From contig NMRA01000012.1 in NCBI GenBank assembly GCA_002633005.1, positions 956,730 through 1,020,729 on the forward strand: a stretch of 64,000 nucleotides of DNA. The letters run 5' to 3'. Under the pieces are notes generated by a model. It was not told the DNA's origin. It saw nothing but the letters and a program-made list of their open reading frames with translations, and ran no database searches. Below, one piece after another: positions 32,839 to 45,746 of this stretch (positions are counted from its first letter, which is position 1; the number at the start of each line of letters is the position of its first letter). Made by a program: the position numbers and the translations under genes. This stretch comes from Phoronis australis. Its lineage: Eukaryota; Phoronida; Phoronidae.

Positions 32839-35800
32839 ATATCTTTCCTGAAATTGATGCGTGCGGGCGCTTTTTTCTTTATTTATTTTTGTCAGTGAGA
32901 ACAAGTCTCAAAATGACTAGGGGTACTAAAGTGTTGCAGTTAGACGGAAGTGAAGGTTGAAGGAAGAAATTATATACAAAGACTAGCATTGTTGTGGAGA
33001 TATAAAACTACAACGGTTTGAATTTTGTCTAATTCTCTGTACCACTGGAACTTACTACTGTTTTGTTATTAGGTTCGGCATACTCCGAACTCACACTTAT
33101 CTCCCTCAACTTTCAGAATATGAAGGTGATTATACGTGGTGAATTCAGCACATGGCAAACTTCCCTGGACTTTTTTGAATCCATGAATATTCATCGACTT
33201 GAAGTCATTTTCTACATCGTGACCTTGCTAAGCTAGTAAGCTTCTAATGATTACCAAATTCCAAATCATGCTCTCTCATTTAGCTTTGTAACTTTTTGAG
33301 TAACTGAGGCTTTCCTTGGCTAGTAATAATAAATGATAATAAATGAGATTTTCCCGATTCTGATTGGACCCATATCGCACTCTGGTCCGTTAACCTTGAT
33401 TTTCACGAAGAGAGTGCCAGCGCAAAATCTGGGATTGCGTTTGGCGAGTTGAGCGACTAGAATTTAAAGTCCCAGTTAACGAGAAACGAATGACAATCTG
33501 AGGTCGCATTTGGAGAAATAGTATAATTATTTTCCAAATCGGGCGCTGCATGGAGTCTTTCAGCCTATGCTCAGGTCGGAAAGCTCCGGCGGCGGCTTTA
33601 AATTGACTCCCAATAAACAAAAGGTCTGATTCAACTTTTCCAGCTAAAAAGTTGCATACCGCCGATAGAAATAGCAGAATATATCCAATCATGCCTTAAT
33701 ATTTGATTAATACACGACTTGGTTTATTTTCCACCCTGACTAAAATGAGCAATACATGAAAACGCTATCACCGGACAAAAGAATTACTAATTTAAAAATT
33801 GCGCAAAACCCACCCGTTTTTTCATCCAGGTGCGCAATCGGTGAAGCCATGAATAAACTACACGTGTTCTTAGTTGGATAGTTTTACCGTGCAGAGTCTC
33901 AAACCCGAAGTCTTTTTGTGCTTTTGAGTCCCTGGCCCAAGCGAATTCTGCATACTTTTTCCTATTTTTTGTTTTATTCTGTGTTGTCAAATTGGTAAAT
34001 GTTACGCATATCAGCAGCAACTGTCAAATGAAAGGAAACGTTGATTTGAAGTCCGAGCAATGTCATATTAAAATCCGGTGAACGAAGAAAATTGCGTTCT
34101 TTCCAAAGTCAGTCGTAGAATATTATGTAATTAAAATTGGATACCATCTTTGAAGTCTCTCATAACCAAAACCAATAAGGGCTATGAAGCAGCCATATCG
34201 TGTTATGCCACTATATTTTCATAGTTATGTAGGAACTCATTGAACGGCCTGTGCATTTATGCCAATATCTACAAAACCTTAGATTTCAACTCAGTAAAAT
34301 AATATATTTTCTGAAACTAGAGAGCCTGTAGAATTCGATTTTTAACTTTTTAACACTCCTCAAATAACTGGATGGCGTGACCATGCTTTTAGTATTTTTT
34401 TCAAAAAAGGAAGCTACATTGAAAGCATAAACAACAGTATCAACAACAAGGTCAAATTATATTTCGTATAAATGTTCAGGATAAGATCTCAAAAATCCTT
34501 TTACAATAAATTTTATAAAATATCATTTTGTTTCCGCTTTGTGCAATTTTTTTCAAGAAAATCATGAAAGTTTTATTTTCGTTAGCCCTTCATGCAGAAG
34601 TGGAAAAAAAATATGAGTATATAAAAACCAACAGGTAGAGTCTATACCCAAAATCACATATTTTTTAGACTCAACACATGATTTTGGTTTGGGGAGATAT
34701 AGAAAAATATCGCTTTTTAAGAATTTTCGTCCATTATTTCTCTTTCTATGTCCTGTAACTCAAAATTGGGCGCCGAAGTAGACATATTTGAATACATTTT
34801 ACTAGCATGTTTAGTAAGCTGATAATAAATGAGTGATACGCTTTGAAAGGAATATGATTGAATAATTTAATGTCACAACTTTCAAAATTCACTTTCAAAT
34901 TTGTATGCTTTGATTGTGTCGCAAAAACGACTATTTTGAAGGTTTTTCACTGAAGCCATTTTCAGCCAAATTTAGCACTCTGTTGCAGCCATATTACACC
35001 TTTCCAAAAACTGACCTCATAATAATTTGTTCAGTAATTCATAACCTGTTCATGGGCCAAAATAAAAAATCTTGCCTCTCCCGTAGTGTTTACTTACACG
35101 AACTGCACTTGGTCCTATTTGCCTGTTCTCAGTTGCCTCAATCACCAATAGGTATCAACGGGGCGGGGGGTGAGGTTACAGGTTCTCGCTACGCCACCGG
35201 ACTGACTAGACTACTGTCATTTCAGGTGTTCAGGGTACGTACACTTTCTGCTTGGGTGAAAACGGCATCAAATTCTCTTCAGTGAACATCGGATATGATT
35301 TGACTCCACGACTGGTCCTGCTCAGTCACAAATTTACCTACTCTGTCTAGTAGGAGCTCGTCCTCTGGCACTGGCCTTGATTTATGAGGTACTGTACAGC
35401 ATCTCAGATGTTCTGAAGTGTCTTTAACATGACTGACTGAAGCCATAAAGCTTTCGCGGTCGCACATTTTTGTTAAAAACTCTCTAAACGAACAGGAAGG
35501 ACCTTTGTACCCCATTTTGTCTTAAGCGCATGATACCCTCGACCAGTCTTTACAAATAACAATTCTTACAAGTTCAAAATTCAAAGGCGTTTATTTCCAT
35601 TTAAATCAACCAGTTAATGGAAGAAAACAAGAGAGTTGCATGTTTAAGTTTTTTATGCATCCCCAAAAGTAATGTCAACTGATACATTGAGCAAAGGTCA
35701 TCGAGTTCAGTTTTTATCTTGACTGCATTATACATCCAGAAAACAACTTGTTTTCATTTGAAAGAGCTTAGATTTTTATAAAAATTTAATGCAGAATTCT

Positions 35801-35926
35801 TGTTCAAATTTTCGTTCAAATGGTCTGTAAACTGTGCTCAGCGTTTCTAAAATAGACAGTTTTGCAAGAATTTTCGCCAAAATGTAAAGTTGAGGCCAAG
35901 ATGTTTTTTACTCGAATTATCAAGAT
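32839..35926. other. No gene recognised apart from one repeat copy
   Basis: Family A copy 2 lies at 34255-34690. A minus-strand frame at 35279-35515 (78 codons, ends SQIISDVH) has coding-like composition, but I know no family for it. 33109-33236 on plus follows a possible CTTTCAG acceptor but has no motif. Confidence 0.35.
34255..34690 (+). repeat. Dispersed repeat family A, copy 2
   Basis: Shares AATATATTTTCTGAAACTAG, GAGCCTGTAGAATTCGATTT, AGAAAATCATGAAAGTTTTA and CAGAAGTGGAA with the other copies, in the same orientation. Confidence 0.6.
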
Positions 35927-36045
35927 CAGTGGCGGATCTACGTTTTCAGTAAGGGGGAGTTTAGGATTCTCGCCAAGGTCGAATCCGAGGCGCGAGGCTC
36001 CGAGCGGGGGCAGGTCGAGAGGGGGGCTTCCCTCCACCCGTGTAA
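35927..36045. mobile_element. GGCGGATCTA-type MITE copy
   Basis: Starts CAGTGGCGGATCTACG, followed by AAGGGGGAG and a G-rich middle, and ends in CCTCCACCCGTG. Confidence 0.5.
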
Positions 36046-36563
36046 GACAATTTTTGTTTTTGTAGCCAAACAGTGAAATTTCCATGCATCCTGGTTAGTT
36101 TCTGGTAGTTAACATGTCTCTGGAGTTTTTCGTTAGATAATTTTAAACCCTTCTCAATTTTGTGACATGAACTTGGCTCAAAACTTTCGTGAAACCATAT
36201 TGTGCACATCTGGGTATGAGTCACGCCACCAGCAAAAATTTTTGTTGGAACATCTGCTTACACACACCTATTTTAGCATACGAAAAGTCGTATACGAAAA
36301 AGTGTGGTGTGTATACAGTGGTTTAAGCAACTACCAAATAATTTATTCAAGAGCATAAGGAGCACCGACGGGGCCTAAAAACTTGAATATCAGATGATCA
36401 CGTAACAGCAGCCTCAAGTTGTTTAATAACGAAAACCGAAGTCCGGAAATAAACATGTATTCTGTCTCGTTACGACAAAAATCAGCGAACGATGGTGCTC
36501 TCAGCTAATAGTCTATTATTAAAAACGACAATAAACAATTAAGTATCACTTTATTAAACTGAA

Positions 36564-36790
36564 TCACGTTGACAACGATTGAGAAACGTCAAATGTATCA
36601 GGAAGCAAAGCATCTGAAAACAGTTTCACCAAACCAAAACGTTCTGTAAACCTTGGTGAAAAGATGTCCAGGACCAGTTCGCAGAGGGACCAGATGTACA
36701 CTGAGAGTACACAAAAAGGCAGACCAAAAGTACACCTGTGCTTATTATCCCTATAAAAATAGTCGAGCTGCCGCGGGACCAAACACTACT
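36564..36790 (-). pseudogene. Probable hAT-type transposase fragment, downstream part
   Basis: Minus-strand text CELVLDIFSPRFTERFGLVK, then LLPDTFDV, resembles the 'L.D.L..RF' plus 'L..LLP' segment that follows the P.R..RQ..R.N region in TTF/ZMYM-like hAT transposases. It lies in the right order after the fragment at 37273-37476. Weak by itself. Confidence 0.35.
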
Positions 36791-37272
36791 GGCTGAGATA
36801 AGTAGTTTTAGAAAGCACACTTTGGTAAAAACATCACAAGACTACAAAAATCAAGCTGGCCTGGTCCGTCGCGAGACCTAAACTGTACTAAAGTAAGTAT
36901 GCAAACAGTTTTGAATTGAAAAATTTTCTTCAGACACTTTTTAATCCCCAGTGATTGCTCATACGTGTATTTTACACATCTGGTGGGTGGTCAACTGCAG
37001 CGAGAGGTTGTCTAGGGTTTTCGCACAGTTCAGTAGTACTCACTGGAAGAAACAAGTATTGAGAACAAATTTAACAACGCACTACGTGAAATAGATTTTG
37101 GACATGAAGCAGATAGAGCCAAATACAAACCAGAATCATTTTCTGTGCGCTCGTAGTCCCTCTGCTGTACTGGGAAAATTTGACGTGTCCAAGAATAATT
37201 TCTATTTCGTTTTCATTGTACACAAGCATAAAAAACCGACATTATATACAAACTGTGTAGAATTATAACTTA

Positions 37273-37476
37273 TTACCTGGGTGTTTCTCCAGGAACGTTA
37301 GTCCTATCCATCTGTTGTCTAGACTGCCGAGGAATCTGTATATCGGATCCAATGGTATGCTCGTCTTGGAACCATTCTATCCAGACATCTTCGATGTTTG
37401 TTCCCAACGCTTGCACTTCGTCAACTGCTGTGTCAATGAGACTAGCCTCTACAATGTCAACATCTCGTTTCGCAGC
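37273..37476 (-). pseudogene. hAT-type transposase fragment
   Basis: Minus-strand frame: AKRDVDIVEASLIDTAVDEV, then NIEDVWIEWFQDEHTIGSDI, then IPRQSRQQMDRTNVPGETPR and two stop codons. The P-R-x-x-R-Q-x-x-R-x-N-V motif is typical of hAT transposases with a TTF-type zinc finger. An in-frame stop lies just upstream, so the gene is broken. It may be a relative of the tail at 2390-2620. Confidence 0.55.
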
Positions 37477-38289
37477 TCAGGTGGCACTAAGCGCCCTGAG
37501 GTCGCCAAATCCAATCAAAACACTTACATGCGCAACTAAATTTGATCCGTTCATCATGGACTACTTCAAACCTTGACGGTGTATCCCAGGACCAATTTGC
37601 ATCTCTTGCAATTTTCGAAATAAACGTCCCAATGTCTGAACGCTTGAAACCCGAAGTAGGCCTACTAACATCAAATAAATGCCCATGGGCATGGACGTTT
37701 CATCAGGTGGGCCTTTCTGCGGAAATTCCCAGTATAGAAGACGACAGTGGTGCTTATTGTAGGAAGAAAGACGGTAGGTGTTGAGGTCGGAACTAGGGCT
37801 CCTTTGGAGGCCTATTGAACATCGCACGAGTCCCGCAAGACTTTGTTGTGAAAGTACAGCCTCCCCGCAATTTCTGGTACTGTACATTGTTTGCGAATGC
37901 GGTCACTTTGTCAATGTGAGTGCCCCCTTGGTCATTCCTTGTATATAGACATAACTTGTTAAAGTGCATCTTCAAACGGACTCGCGACCAGACCACGGCG
38001 CCCGCCACTATAACATTCTTTCGGAAAACGAGTTTTTTCAAAAGTATTACATGTACACGTACACTGTATGATACTGCGCAAGACAACGTTTCTATACACC
38101 AGCTAAATTCGAGTTACAAACGTGTGGAGTATAATAGCATAACATGGCATGACAGATGAGGTAAAAACGTTGCACGTCAATTCGCCTGAATGTCAAGGTT
38201 GCGGCACTACAGAATTTCCCCTAATCAAATCAAATCGTATCTTAGAGTAAAGAAACTAATTTATACCTAAAGAAATCAGCTATAGAGCT

Positions 38290-38365
38290 GCTCTTTCAGC
38301 AGTGGATCTCGAACGCTTGGCGCGCACACTTGATCTCCGCGCGTTTTGCCGATGAGCCACCGGAA
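38290..38365 (-). repeat. tRNA-like SINE head
   Basis: The minus strand carries GTGGCTCATCGGCAAAACGC (A-box-like) and CGTTCGAGATCC (B-box-like) about 30 bases apart. Stems are imperfect, so it is more likely a SINE or tRNA relic than a gene. Confidence 0.5.
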
Positions 38366-38419
38366 GACTCAAAATGCTTTGATTTTCATAAACACCAATT
38401 CACAATGCAAAAAATTATA

Positions 38420-38590
38420 GTTTCAGAGTGAACCCCCCCCTCAAATTTTTCCAAGTTGGTTTATTTGGGGTTTACACAAGCTGGCGGTGCCGTTTTTGTT
38501 TTGCTGGAACCGTTTTTTTATTTTTTTTTTATTTTTGGGTCCTAGCCCAAGGGGGGTTAAACCCCCTGAACCCCCCGGTAGATCTGCCAC
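38420..38590 (-). mobile_element. GGCGGATCTA-type MITE, inverted copy
   Basis: Ends GGTAGATCTGCCAC, the reverse of the family start, after GGGGGGTTAAACCCCCTGAA. It contains a T-rich run at about 38515-38535. Confidence 0.5.
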
Positions 38591-39644
38591 AAGATTAACT
38601 CTTTAATTGTATGTTCAAAAAGTGACATAAAGCTACAAGGTGCAGCATAGCATTATGAGGGTCACAAAGCAGCCAATAAAATTAGCGAGGAAAAGTGGTT
38701 TGCGGATTATCTCCCCCATCTAGCACAAAGCTGTCAATTTGAATAAATGCCAAATAATTGTGCACAGTATACATTGGTTAATCAGTCACCAAAGCACAAC
38801 TTTCAATTTATTTTGTAAGTTACTTATTTTCGTTGCTGAAAACATCACGCTTTCGATCGAGACGCCGGCTGATAAGACCAATTGCGGTCTAATGCTCCAG
38901 CGACGAAATTAAGGGTGGGTGCGCAAAATGTGGCTGTCAGATTTTTGTTAGGATACCTATTCATGTATAAAAATGAAGTTGCTTTGAATTTTGACGTGTA
39001 GACTGATTTTTGAAAATCTACTTGCTTTTATATAGACTGCCCTTTGGTACGGTGGCCCAAAGATGACATCGCCCGTTTCTTAGAGAATACCAGTGCATTC
39101 TGAAAGTATCTCATGAATGTGATTAGACATGAATTTTTTTCGCTCGCTGGCTGTCTATAGAATTGTGTTGGTGTCGTCACTTGACCAACTCTAGTCTCGT
39201 CTCGGTCAGCTGGTTACGAATTATGCCAAATTCTAATAGGCCTATGAATTGCTTATTCTGCTTAAAGTGAAAGAGCGTGAATTTTTTTCTAGGTACAAGA
39301 TATTTTATCGTGGGAGTGACTCCCTGTCTTTGATTTGACTTGAAATCTACGTTACCTAAAACAAGAAGATTCATCGATATCGATCGAGTTGTGGCAAAGA
39401 ATAACCAAAACAGCTTGTGTTATGAACTACTTGAATATTCAGGGATTTTTTGTAAAAACGTGAAACTAGACTCTCACTGATATATTGGAGTTGGTAATCT
39501 TGTACCAAAACGTTGACCTAGGATCCGCAGCTAGTGTGTTGTCTACATGCACACGAACTTGTCATGCGAAACAAAATGCGGCTTATGACAGGCTCAGTCG
39601 AGTTTCGAATGAGGCGCCGCTAGGAGTGCAGAATATCAAGGCAT
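38591..39644. other. No gene recognised
   Basis: AT-rich, no repeat family or exon seen. Confidence 0.4.
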
Positions 39645-40055
39645 GCTGTGCGTGAACTTGGAATCTTGCTTAATCTCAAGATCGCGTATGCGTGAACTTG
39701 GAATACATAAGGGAATTTGAGAAGTTCACTCAAATAATCACGTTCAACGTGGATAAAAATTTGCACTGCACTAAACCAGATTATATTTTAATAAAATAAC
39801 GTAAAATTCAACTAATCATTTTTTCAACTATTGGCAGTCTTATTCACCAAACAATAATTGTTTTAACCAATCACAAATTCTTCCTATTAACACAAGTTAC
39901 GGTAAAGGAGAAAATGAGTGATCATAAGGCCAATAATTTCAAAAATTCTTTACACTGAACAAAAAAATTCACGTTATTGCCCAAATATACGCTTAATTCC
40001 AAGTTCACGCATAAGCGATCTTCAGATTAAGCAGGATTACAAGTTCACGCACAGC
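39645..40055. mobile_element. Foldback MITE with about 55-60-bp arms
   Basis: The left arm GCTGTGCGTGAACTTGGAAT, CTTGCTTAATCTCAAGATCG and CGTGAACTTGGAAT is mirrored on the right by ATTCCAAGTTCACGC, GCGATCTTCAGATTAAGCAG and CAAGTTCACGCACAGC. A fragment of the same arm lies near 4880-4925. No coding capacity. Confidence 0.7.
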
Positions 40056-40430
40056 AGCTGCTAGTGCAAAACTTCTATGTTGTTCGTAGGCAACACGCAA
40101 CACCTCGGTTGGCCTGCGGCATTCAGGGCGGTGCTGCCCCGTGCATCGCATCGCTACCTTTCGGTGTTCTTCAAAACTAGTGAAAACCTAGGTCACATCC
40201 TTCATTTCGGGTCTACGTAAAGGAAGAAGCCGTGAGCAGTTTGTGTGTTCCGCATGTATTAAGTCGTTCAGAAAATAGATTTGGGGGTACAAGCAACATG
40301 GCAATAGTTTGAATCGGAAAATCTGGAAGTGCATAAGGTATGGAATTTGCTCTGTTAGGATAATTTGGAACTGTTGACCCGTGTCTCAGAATCGGCCAGT
40401 CGCATGATCGGCCGGTACCGTGACGACGGT

Positions 40431-40485
40431 AGACAATGACCATCGTCTCTATCCAGAGTCTAGAGAGAGACGATGGTCATTGTCT
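40431..40485. repeat. 20-bp perfect stem hairpin
   Basis: AGACAATGACCATCGTCTCT and its exact reverse complement AGAGACGATGGTCATTGTCT are separated by 15 bases. Confidence 0.85.
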
Positions 40486-42494
40486 AGTTCGGCCGGGTGA
40501 CATTAAGTCAACTGTAAAACTACACTTCCGTGAACCCGTCAACCAAAAAATCGCCCATGGCTGTACCCTTTCCGCGGTCTCAATAGACCGATGATCCTGC
40601 GGCCTGCCATACTAAGTGTAATATTTTAATTTTTACAGGGCATAACATGTGAATATATGTGAATTCGTTTAGTGAAAGTGAACTTATGACCGAAACGAAC
40701 AGTTTCAGACATGGTTACAGTCCGATTCCATTAACGTACATATAGGCTCCTACTAACTTTTTTCTGAATGCAAGTATTGCTGGAGTGATCGTAGTCAGTA
40801 CTGGCCAGTCCCAAAATAGGCCGGGCTACGTGATCAGCCGTCGTTCTAGACTACAGTCTCTCGTCTGCACTAGTGTTATTCAGTGATTGCTTTAAGTTTG
40901 ATCTCATAATCAGGTACCTGGATGCACAGGCACATCACATCACATCAGCCGCTCGCCATTATGCAAAAGAAGCTATTTATTATAGTACTTACATGCGGCT
41001 GATTAAAGGTGCCTGTGCTATAACTAAGTGATCATACACAATTACTATGTGACCTAAAATTTGATATACCGGTATTCCCTCCCCCCACCCCCTCTGCCTC
41101 AGTCTGTCATCACCATTCAGCCTCTAATTACGTAATCACTGCTACACCCCTGTTTTTGCAAGAACTGACAATTCATTGAAGATTTCATCTTTACGATTCT
41201 GTTGAGTCTTTGACAAAGTCACTCTTTGTTAATGGTATGTTAATTATATAGTCGGCCAGTTAGTGTATGAAGGGTTTCATTATTACACTTTCATTTTTCG
41301 CATTTTTGTAACACTCTTGGGTTTTCTGAAATAAAAAAATATTTTTTAACTTGTCAGGTAAGTACCGTATGTACATTTTACGTAAAAGAATCCGTTCATG
41401 CCTATGTCAGGCACATTTTCGTGTCTCTCATTGATGTCGGGAAGGCGAAGAACTTCACATCACTCATCCACCCGTATTTATCAAACTTTCTTATATCAGG
41501 AGTTGCATCCCACAGCGCAACAGTAATACTTGCGTTAGCATTGGAAGGACAAATAGAGTGATGCAAGCGAGAAAAACTGGTAACAAATCAAACAACAACA
41601 AATACCGTGTGAAAACAATGCTGCAAATGTGCCTGACGGACATTTACGGCATTGTGGATACAGCAAGATTCGAGTGTTGCTGTGTAATCTTGGATGGCCC
41701 TATTAAGCAATAGCGTTTTCTGCTACTGATCAAAAGCACTAACTGGGTGTGAACGGTAACATACAAAACAGTTGAAACTATTGAAAGAGTTACACCGGGG
41801 CTTACTATTAGTTGGTCTGCACACAGCTATGCCTGGAAACTGTAAACTACCAGTATTTAAAAACAAATAATTGTCTTGCGTTATGTCTTCATAAAAACAG
41901 AAGTCTGGGCATATTTCAGCAAAGTTTAACAGACAAGATTAATGGTCAAAATTTATATTTTCAATTTTTATTTGGTTTTCTGCCATTGTTTTGAATGCCC
42001 ATAATTTGTAAAAATACGGTTTGATGGTTGCTATGGTATTGAATTTAGGGAAGATAAAATATTCATTTGGTGTTATTTATCATTTATGAAATGTAAATGT
42101 ATAATTTCTCTTGTCCATCATGCTGTGGACCCCAACTTAATGAGATTTTACTGTATTTTGCTGATTGATTAGAGATCAAGGTACTTGCATAGAGTTCACA
42201 AAATTTACAATATGTGTAGGTATTGATACAATTAAAATTAATTGTTGCACAAACATTATTTAGTTGTTGACATTTGCACTGGAACAATTGGTCCACTTTT
42301 GTTCGTGAATATGAGTTTACCTTTCAGTTAGTCAGATCAACAAGTTATTCTGGATCAACAAATTATTACATATTCAGTCAGATCAGGAGTGATAAATTTC
42401 AAACCAAAATAGACTGATTTGATTCACATACCACTCAGTTTTATGATAAACAATCAGGTGATGTGAACAGTTCATGACTAAAACCATTTGTGTA
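40486..42494. other. No gene recognised
   Basis: AT-rich intergenic DNA with a short CACAT repeat near 40930. The promoter of the p47phox-like gene may lie toward the right end, but no element could be assigned. Confidence 0.35.
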
Positions 42495-42544
42495 ATGGCC
42501 ACAGACATGAAGCGGAGCCCTGCCCAGTTCTTTGTGTCTCTAAG
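42495..42544 (+). CDS. Possible upstream first exon of the p47phox-like gene
   Basis: ATG with G at -3 and G at +4 begins MATDMKRSPAQFFVSL and reaches a good donor AAG|GTATGT in phase 2. An acceptor TTGTTTCAG at 45643 opens an exon whose first base restores the frame, giving R and then FKKSLTGPKK before the methionine at 45675. This would add 28 residues in front of the PX domain. It is inferred only from splice signals and phase. An in-frame ATG also lies at 42474. Confidence 0.35.
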
Positions 42545-43404
42545 GTATGTGCTGCCCATAATCTGTTATGTCCATCAATTGCACTGTTTATGGCTTACAA
42601 TGTACCTCACCTGTTGTGAGGTCAACTCTTGTTGATAACCTTGCCTTTTATGGGGTCTTGCACATTTGTTTTTGTCAATATTTTCAAATGAGGTCACCAT
42701 GTACAATTCAGTGATGGGCTACTAGGGGTCATGACCACACGGTCATGTTTTTCTTTTCTCTTTGTTACCTTCAGTCCCAAGCAGAGTGTTTTTCATATAC
42801 GCCCAGGAAGTTTACTTGGGGTGGAAAGATACCTGTTTAGTTCAGAGGGTGGAGATTGTTTATACCCAAGCTTCATTTTGCCTTGGAAGTAGGATCTAGG
42901 TATGTTGGGAAATCTGGTGCCTGCTTAGTGCAGTTGATGTGTGTACTTCATGTTTTCATTGTAGAAGTCCCTGATTTTGGGGGCTAGCCATTTTTACTGA
43001 TAAATTGGACTAGGATAATCTTAGAGGTTACTCTGGGTGAAATAATCATTGTCGCATCATTTTTACCTTTGAAGAAAAATGATTTACATGGTTTGACGCC
43101 TAGATCCTCACAGTCGGATCCTTCCATTTTTTGTCGAATGATTCCAACTTCCACCTCTGTTTACATCATGTAGTGTTGTTTACCTCTTGTAATATTTTGC
43201 TCACGCGCTTGGAGGAGGTGTGATAACGTGGGACTTTTACCAGGTCAATAAACAAAGTTGGCAACCTGCAGTTTGCCAAATCCAGCACTGATTTAGATAG
43301 CGAAGATGTCTGGTCAGTTCAGTGGATCTAATTTACATGTCTACCGTAATCTGAGCGCCAGTGGACATTAAGGTTGTGAAAGTTCTTTTGGAAAGTGTGT
43401 ATGT

Positions 43405-43900
43405 ATCTGAATACCTTCAAAATGTAGATTTTGACTCCTTGAAAGTGGAAAGCTTCTAGAATTTGATTTCTGTCTTCACTACCAATCTGCTTGTCAAGGG
43501 ATCATGTAGCCATATCTTTTTTAGTAAAATTTAACTAAAGAGAAAGGTACATTGATAGAAGAATAACGGTATCAATGATATGAACACATTTCATTTGATG
43601 TTATTTTAGCTGAAATAACCACTGTAACATTTTTTAATTATTGTTTCATTTTCATTTGATGCCACATTGATATTTCATGAAAATCTTAAAAATAGCCCTT
43701 CATGCAAAAGTGGAACTTTTTAAAAACGCTTCCTTGGAACATTTCAGAGAGCAGTGTCTAAACCATAATTGTTGGAAAGTTTCATGTGACTGTGATCAGT
43801 ATCAGTCATTTATGAGATATGATGTTCTAAAATCTATTAACTTTGGACATTTTTCAAGGTCTACACAGCCTCAAGCCTCATATTTACTAAGGGAGTTGGA
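43405..43900 (+). repeat. Dispersed repeat family A, copy 3
   Basis: AAAGCTTCTAGAATTTGATT, AGAAAGGTACATTGATAGAA, TTTCATGAAAATCTTAAA, GCAAAAGTGGAACTTTTT and ATTTATGAGATATGATGTTC match the other copies in order. Confidence 0.6.
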
Positions 43901-44814
43901 TCCTTTATTGAAAAATGCCTTCTATGTCTAGTTCAATGGCTGTACAAACTGAGCATTGGTCCATTGAACTTAAAACATCAATCATTTTTATGCAGGAAGT
44001 AATACAAGTTATGAGTTGATGTTTGGTTAGTTCAGTAAGGGTAAACATTGTTTTAAGGCTTATAATAGGTTAAACTCGTTTTTAGCATTCTGGATTTTGA
44101 GACCCAATTTCCTTCACTGAATAACGGACATTAAAAGTGGTTCTCAATATCTGGGACTCGTGTTAGTGAGTTGAGTTGTGTGTGATTGGTTGTTATACAA
44201 TACTGTGTATATACCGTATTAGTGCTTAGCATCTGTGCAAAACACTTAACTGTGGCATTTCTCCACTTACTGTGCTGAAAATACTAATTACCTAAATTGT
44301 CGTTTTCCATTTTTTCAGAGGCTGAGTTAACATTTCTGGAAACAAAGTCAACTTTACCAAATGCTGTTTCAAAATCTATGAAATCTACACAGTGCATATT
44401 CAAAACATATCAGTTGTAGGCTTAAAACTTCTTAATCTTTATTTTTGTGGAGACATTTGACAAAATGAAATCCCATATGTATAGTAAGTTTTTTTTTTAA
44501 TTGCTGTTAATGAAACTACTCGTAACATTGACGTGTTTCCAATTTAACAAACCACCCATGAAAAATTCCCTACTCATGTAATGGATTATAACTGGCTGTA
44601 CCTGTAAGTGGAACATGGAGATTGCACTTTTGTGCAAAATACTTGAGTGAAAGGAAAAATAATTTGTTTGAAAACTCATTATTTCAGGTATAGGCGCATG
44701 GTCCTAAGTAGTTCCATAAAAGATGTAATAAATTGCTGTATCAGTTTCCAACTTGTTTAATGGTCCAGTTTAGGTTATGTTGGGCGTTATTGACAAATAT
44801 GTGTGTTTAGCCAT

Positions 44815-45330
44815 ATATCTAGAATACTATAGATTTTAAATCGCAAAAAGTTTTTATTGTATGCAAGTAGAAAGCCTGTAGAATTTGATTTTTTACTTTT
44901 ACCAAACTGCCATTAATCAAGTCACCTGACCATGTCGTAGGTAAAATGAGTCAAAACAGAAAGGTACATTGATAGCAAGATGGTGAAATCAATAATTGGA
45001 CCAAATTGTAAACGTTCAAGGTGAAATCTCAAAAGGCTGTTGTAGTTTTAAACATTATCGTTTTGTTTTTGTTTTATGCAAAATTTGTGAGTTTTTTCAT
45101 GAGAATCAAGAAAGTAATATTCTTAGAGCCTCATACAAAAGTGTCCACGCATTTTGAAAACAAATCCTAACAGCATTAAGGACAAGTGTAGTATAGGGAC
45201 AAGTGCATGAGGCTTAGTATCCGACAGTTTCATGTGAATCTGATCAGCCATTTCTGAGATATGATGTTCTGAAGTTAGCAAAATTTTGACATTTTTTTCT
45301 AGGGTCCTATATAACCTTAACTTTCAGTCA
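44815..45330 (+). repeat. Dispersed repeat family A, copy 4
   Basis: GTAGAAAGCCTGTAGAATTT, AGAAAGGTACATTGATAGCA, TTTCATGAGAATCAAGAAAG and TTTCTGAGATATGATGTTCT are shared with copy 3. The copy ends near AGGGTCCTATATAACCTTAA, which also occurs at the end of copy 1. Confidence 0.65.
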
Positions 45331-45411
45331 GGAACATGGAAAAATACAAGATTTTGAATATTTGTATTGTATTACATAAAAAGAATTTTTAACTCTTGTG
45401 TTAACTAGAGG

Positions 45412-45485
45412 AGGCAGTGTGGCCTTGTGAGTTGAGTGCCTATCTCCTGTTCAAAAGGTCATGGGTTTGAATCTGCTGAACTGCA
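45412..45485 (+). repeat. tRNA-derived SINE head
   Basis: GGCAGTGTGGCCTTGTGAGT followed by TGGGTTTGAATCTGC resembles the A and B boxes of a tRNA-derived promoter. It lies about 190 bp upstream of the PX gene's first certain ATG. Confidence 0.5.
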
Positions 45486-45674
45486 CTGCTAGACCCTGGA
45501 GACGATCTGAGGTCTCTAACCACTCAGCTCAGTCTTATTTTGTGCTATACATCTATATGTGTTACATGTGTATGGCCTGTACACCTCTGATGCAATGTAC
45601 GCCAGACCACTTGCTCTATTTTTATGTGTGTAAATTGTTTCAGATTTAAAAAGTCCTTAACTGGTCCAAAGAAA

Positions 45675-45746
45675 ATGTCCTCAAGACAGCTGGAAGGAGT
45701 GGAGTGTTTGGGAGTGGAGAAGCGAGTGACTCCTAGTAAACATCAT
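45675..45746 (+). CDS. p47phox-like exon 1 (start of PX domain)
   Basis: ATG with A at -3 begins MSSRQLEGVECLGVEKRVTP and SKHH, 24 residues, donor CAT|GTATGT, phase 0. The distance from methionine to the KR.PSKH motif equals that of vertebrate TKS5, which supports this start. Upstream is an acceptor at 45643, and the frame stays open through it, so a longer N terminus is possible (see 42495). Confidence 0.85.

Noticed and set aside
35279-35515. 78-codon minus-strand frame with coding-like composition
   Set aside because: Could be an exon or transposon scrap, but no family, acceptor or donor could be matched, so it is not called as a gene.
9225-45485. True tRNA genes at the A/B-box sites (9225, 27300, 28620, 38290, 45412)
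   Set aside because: None folds into a complete cloverleaf by eye; they fit SINE heads or relics.
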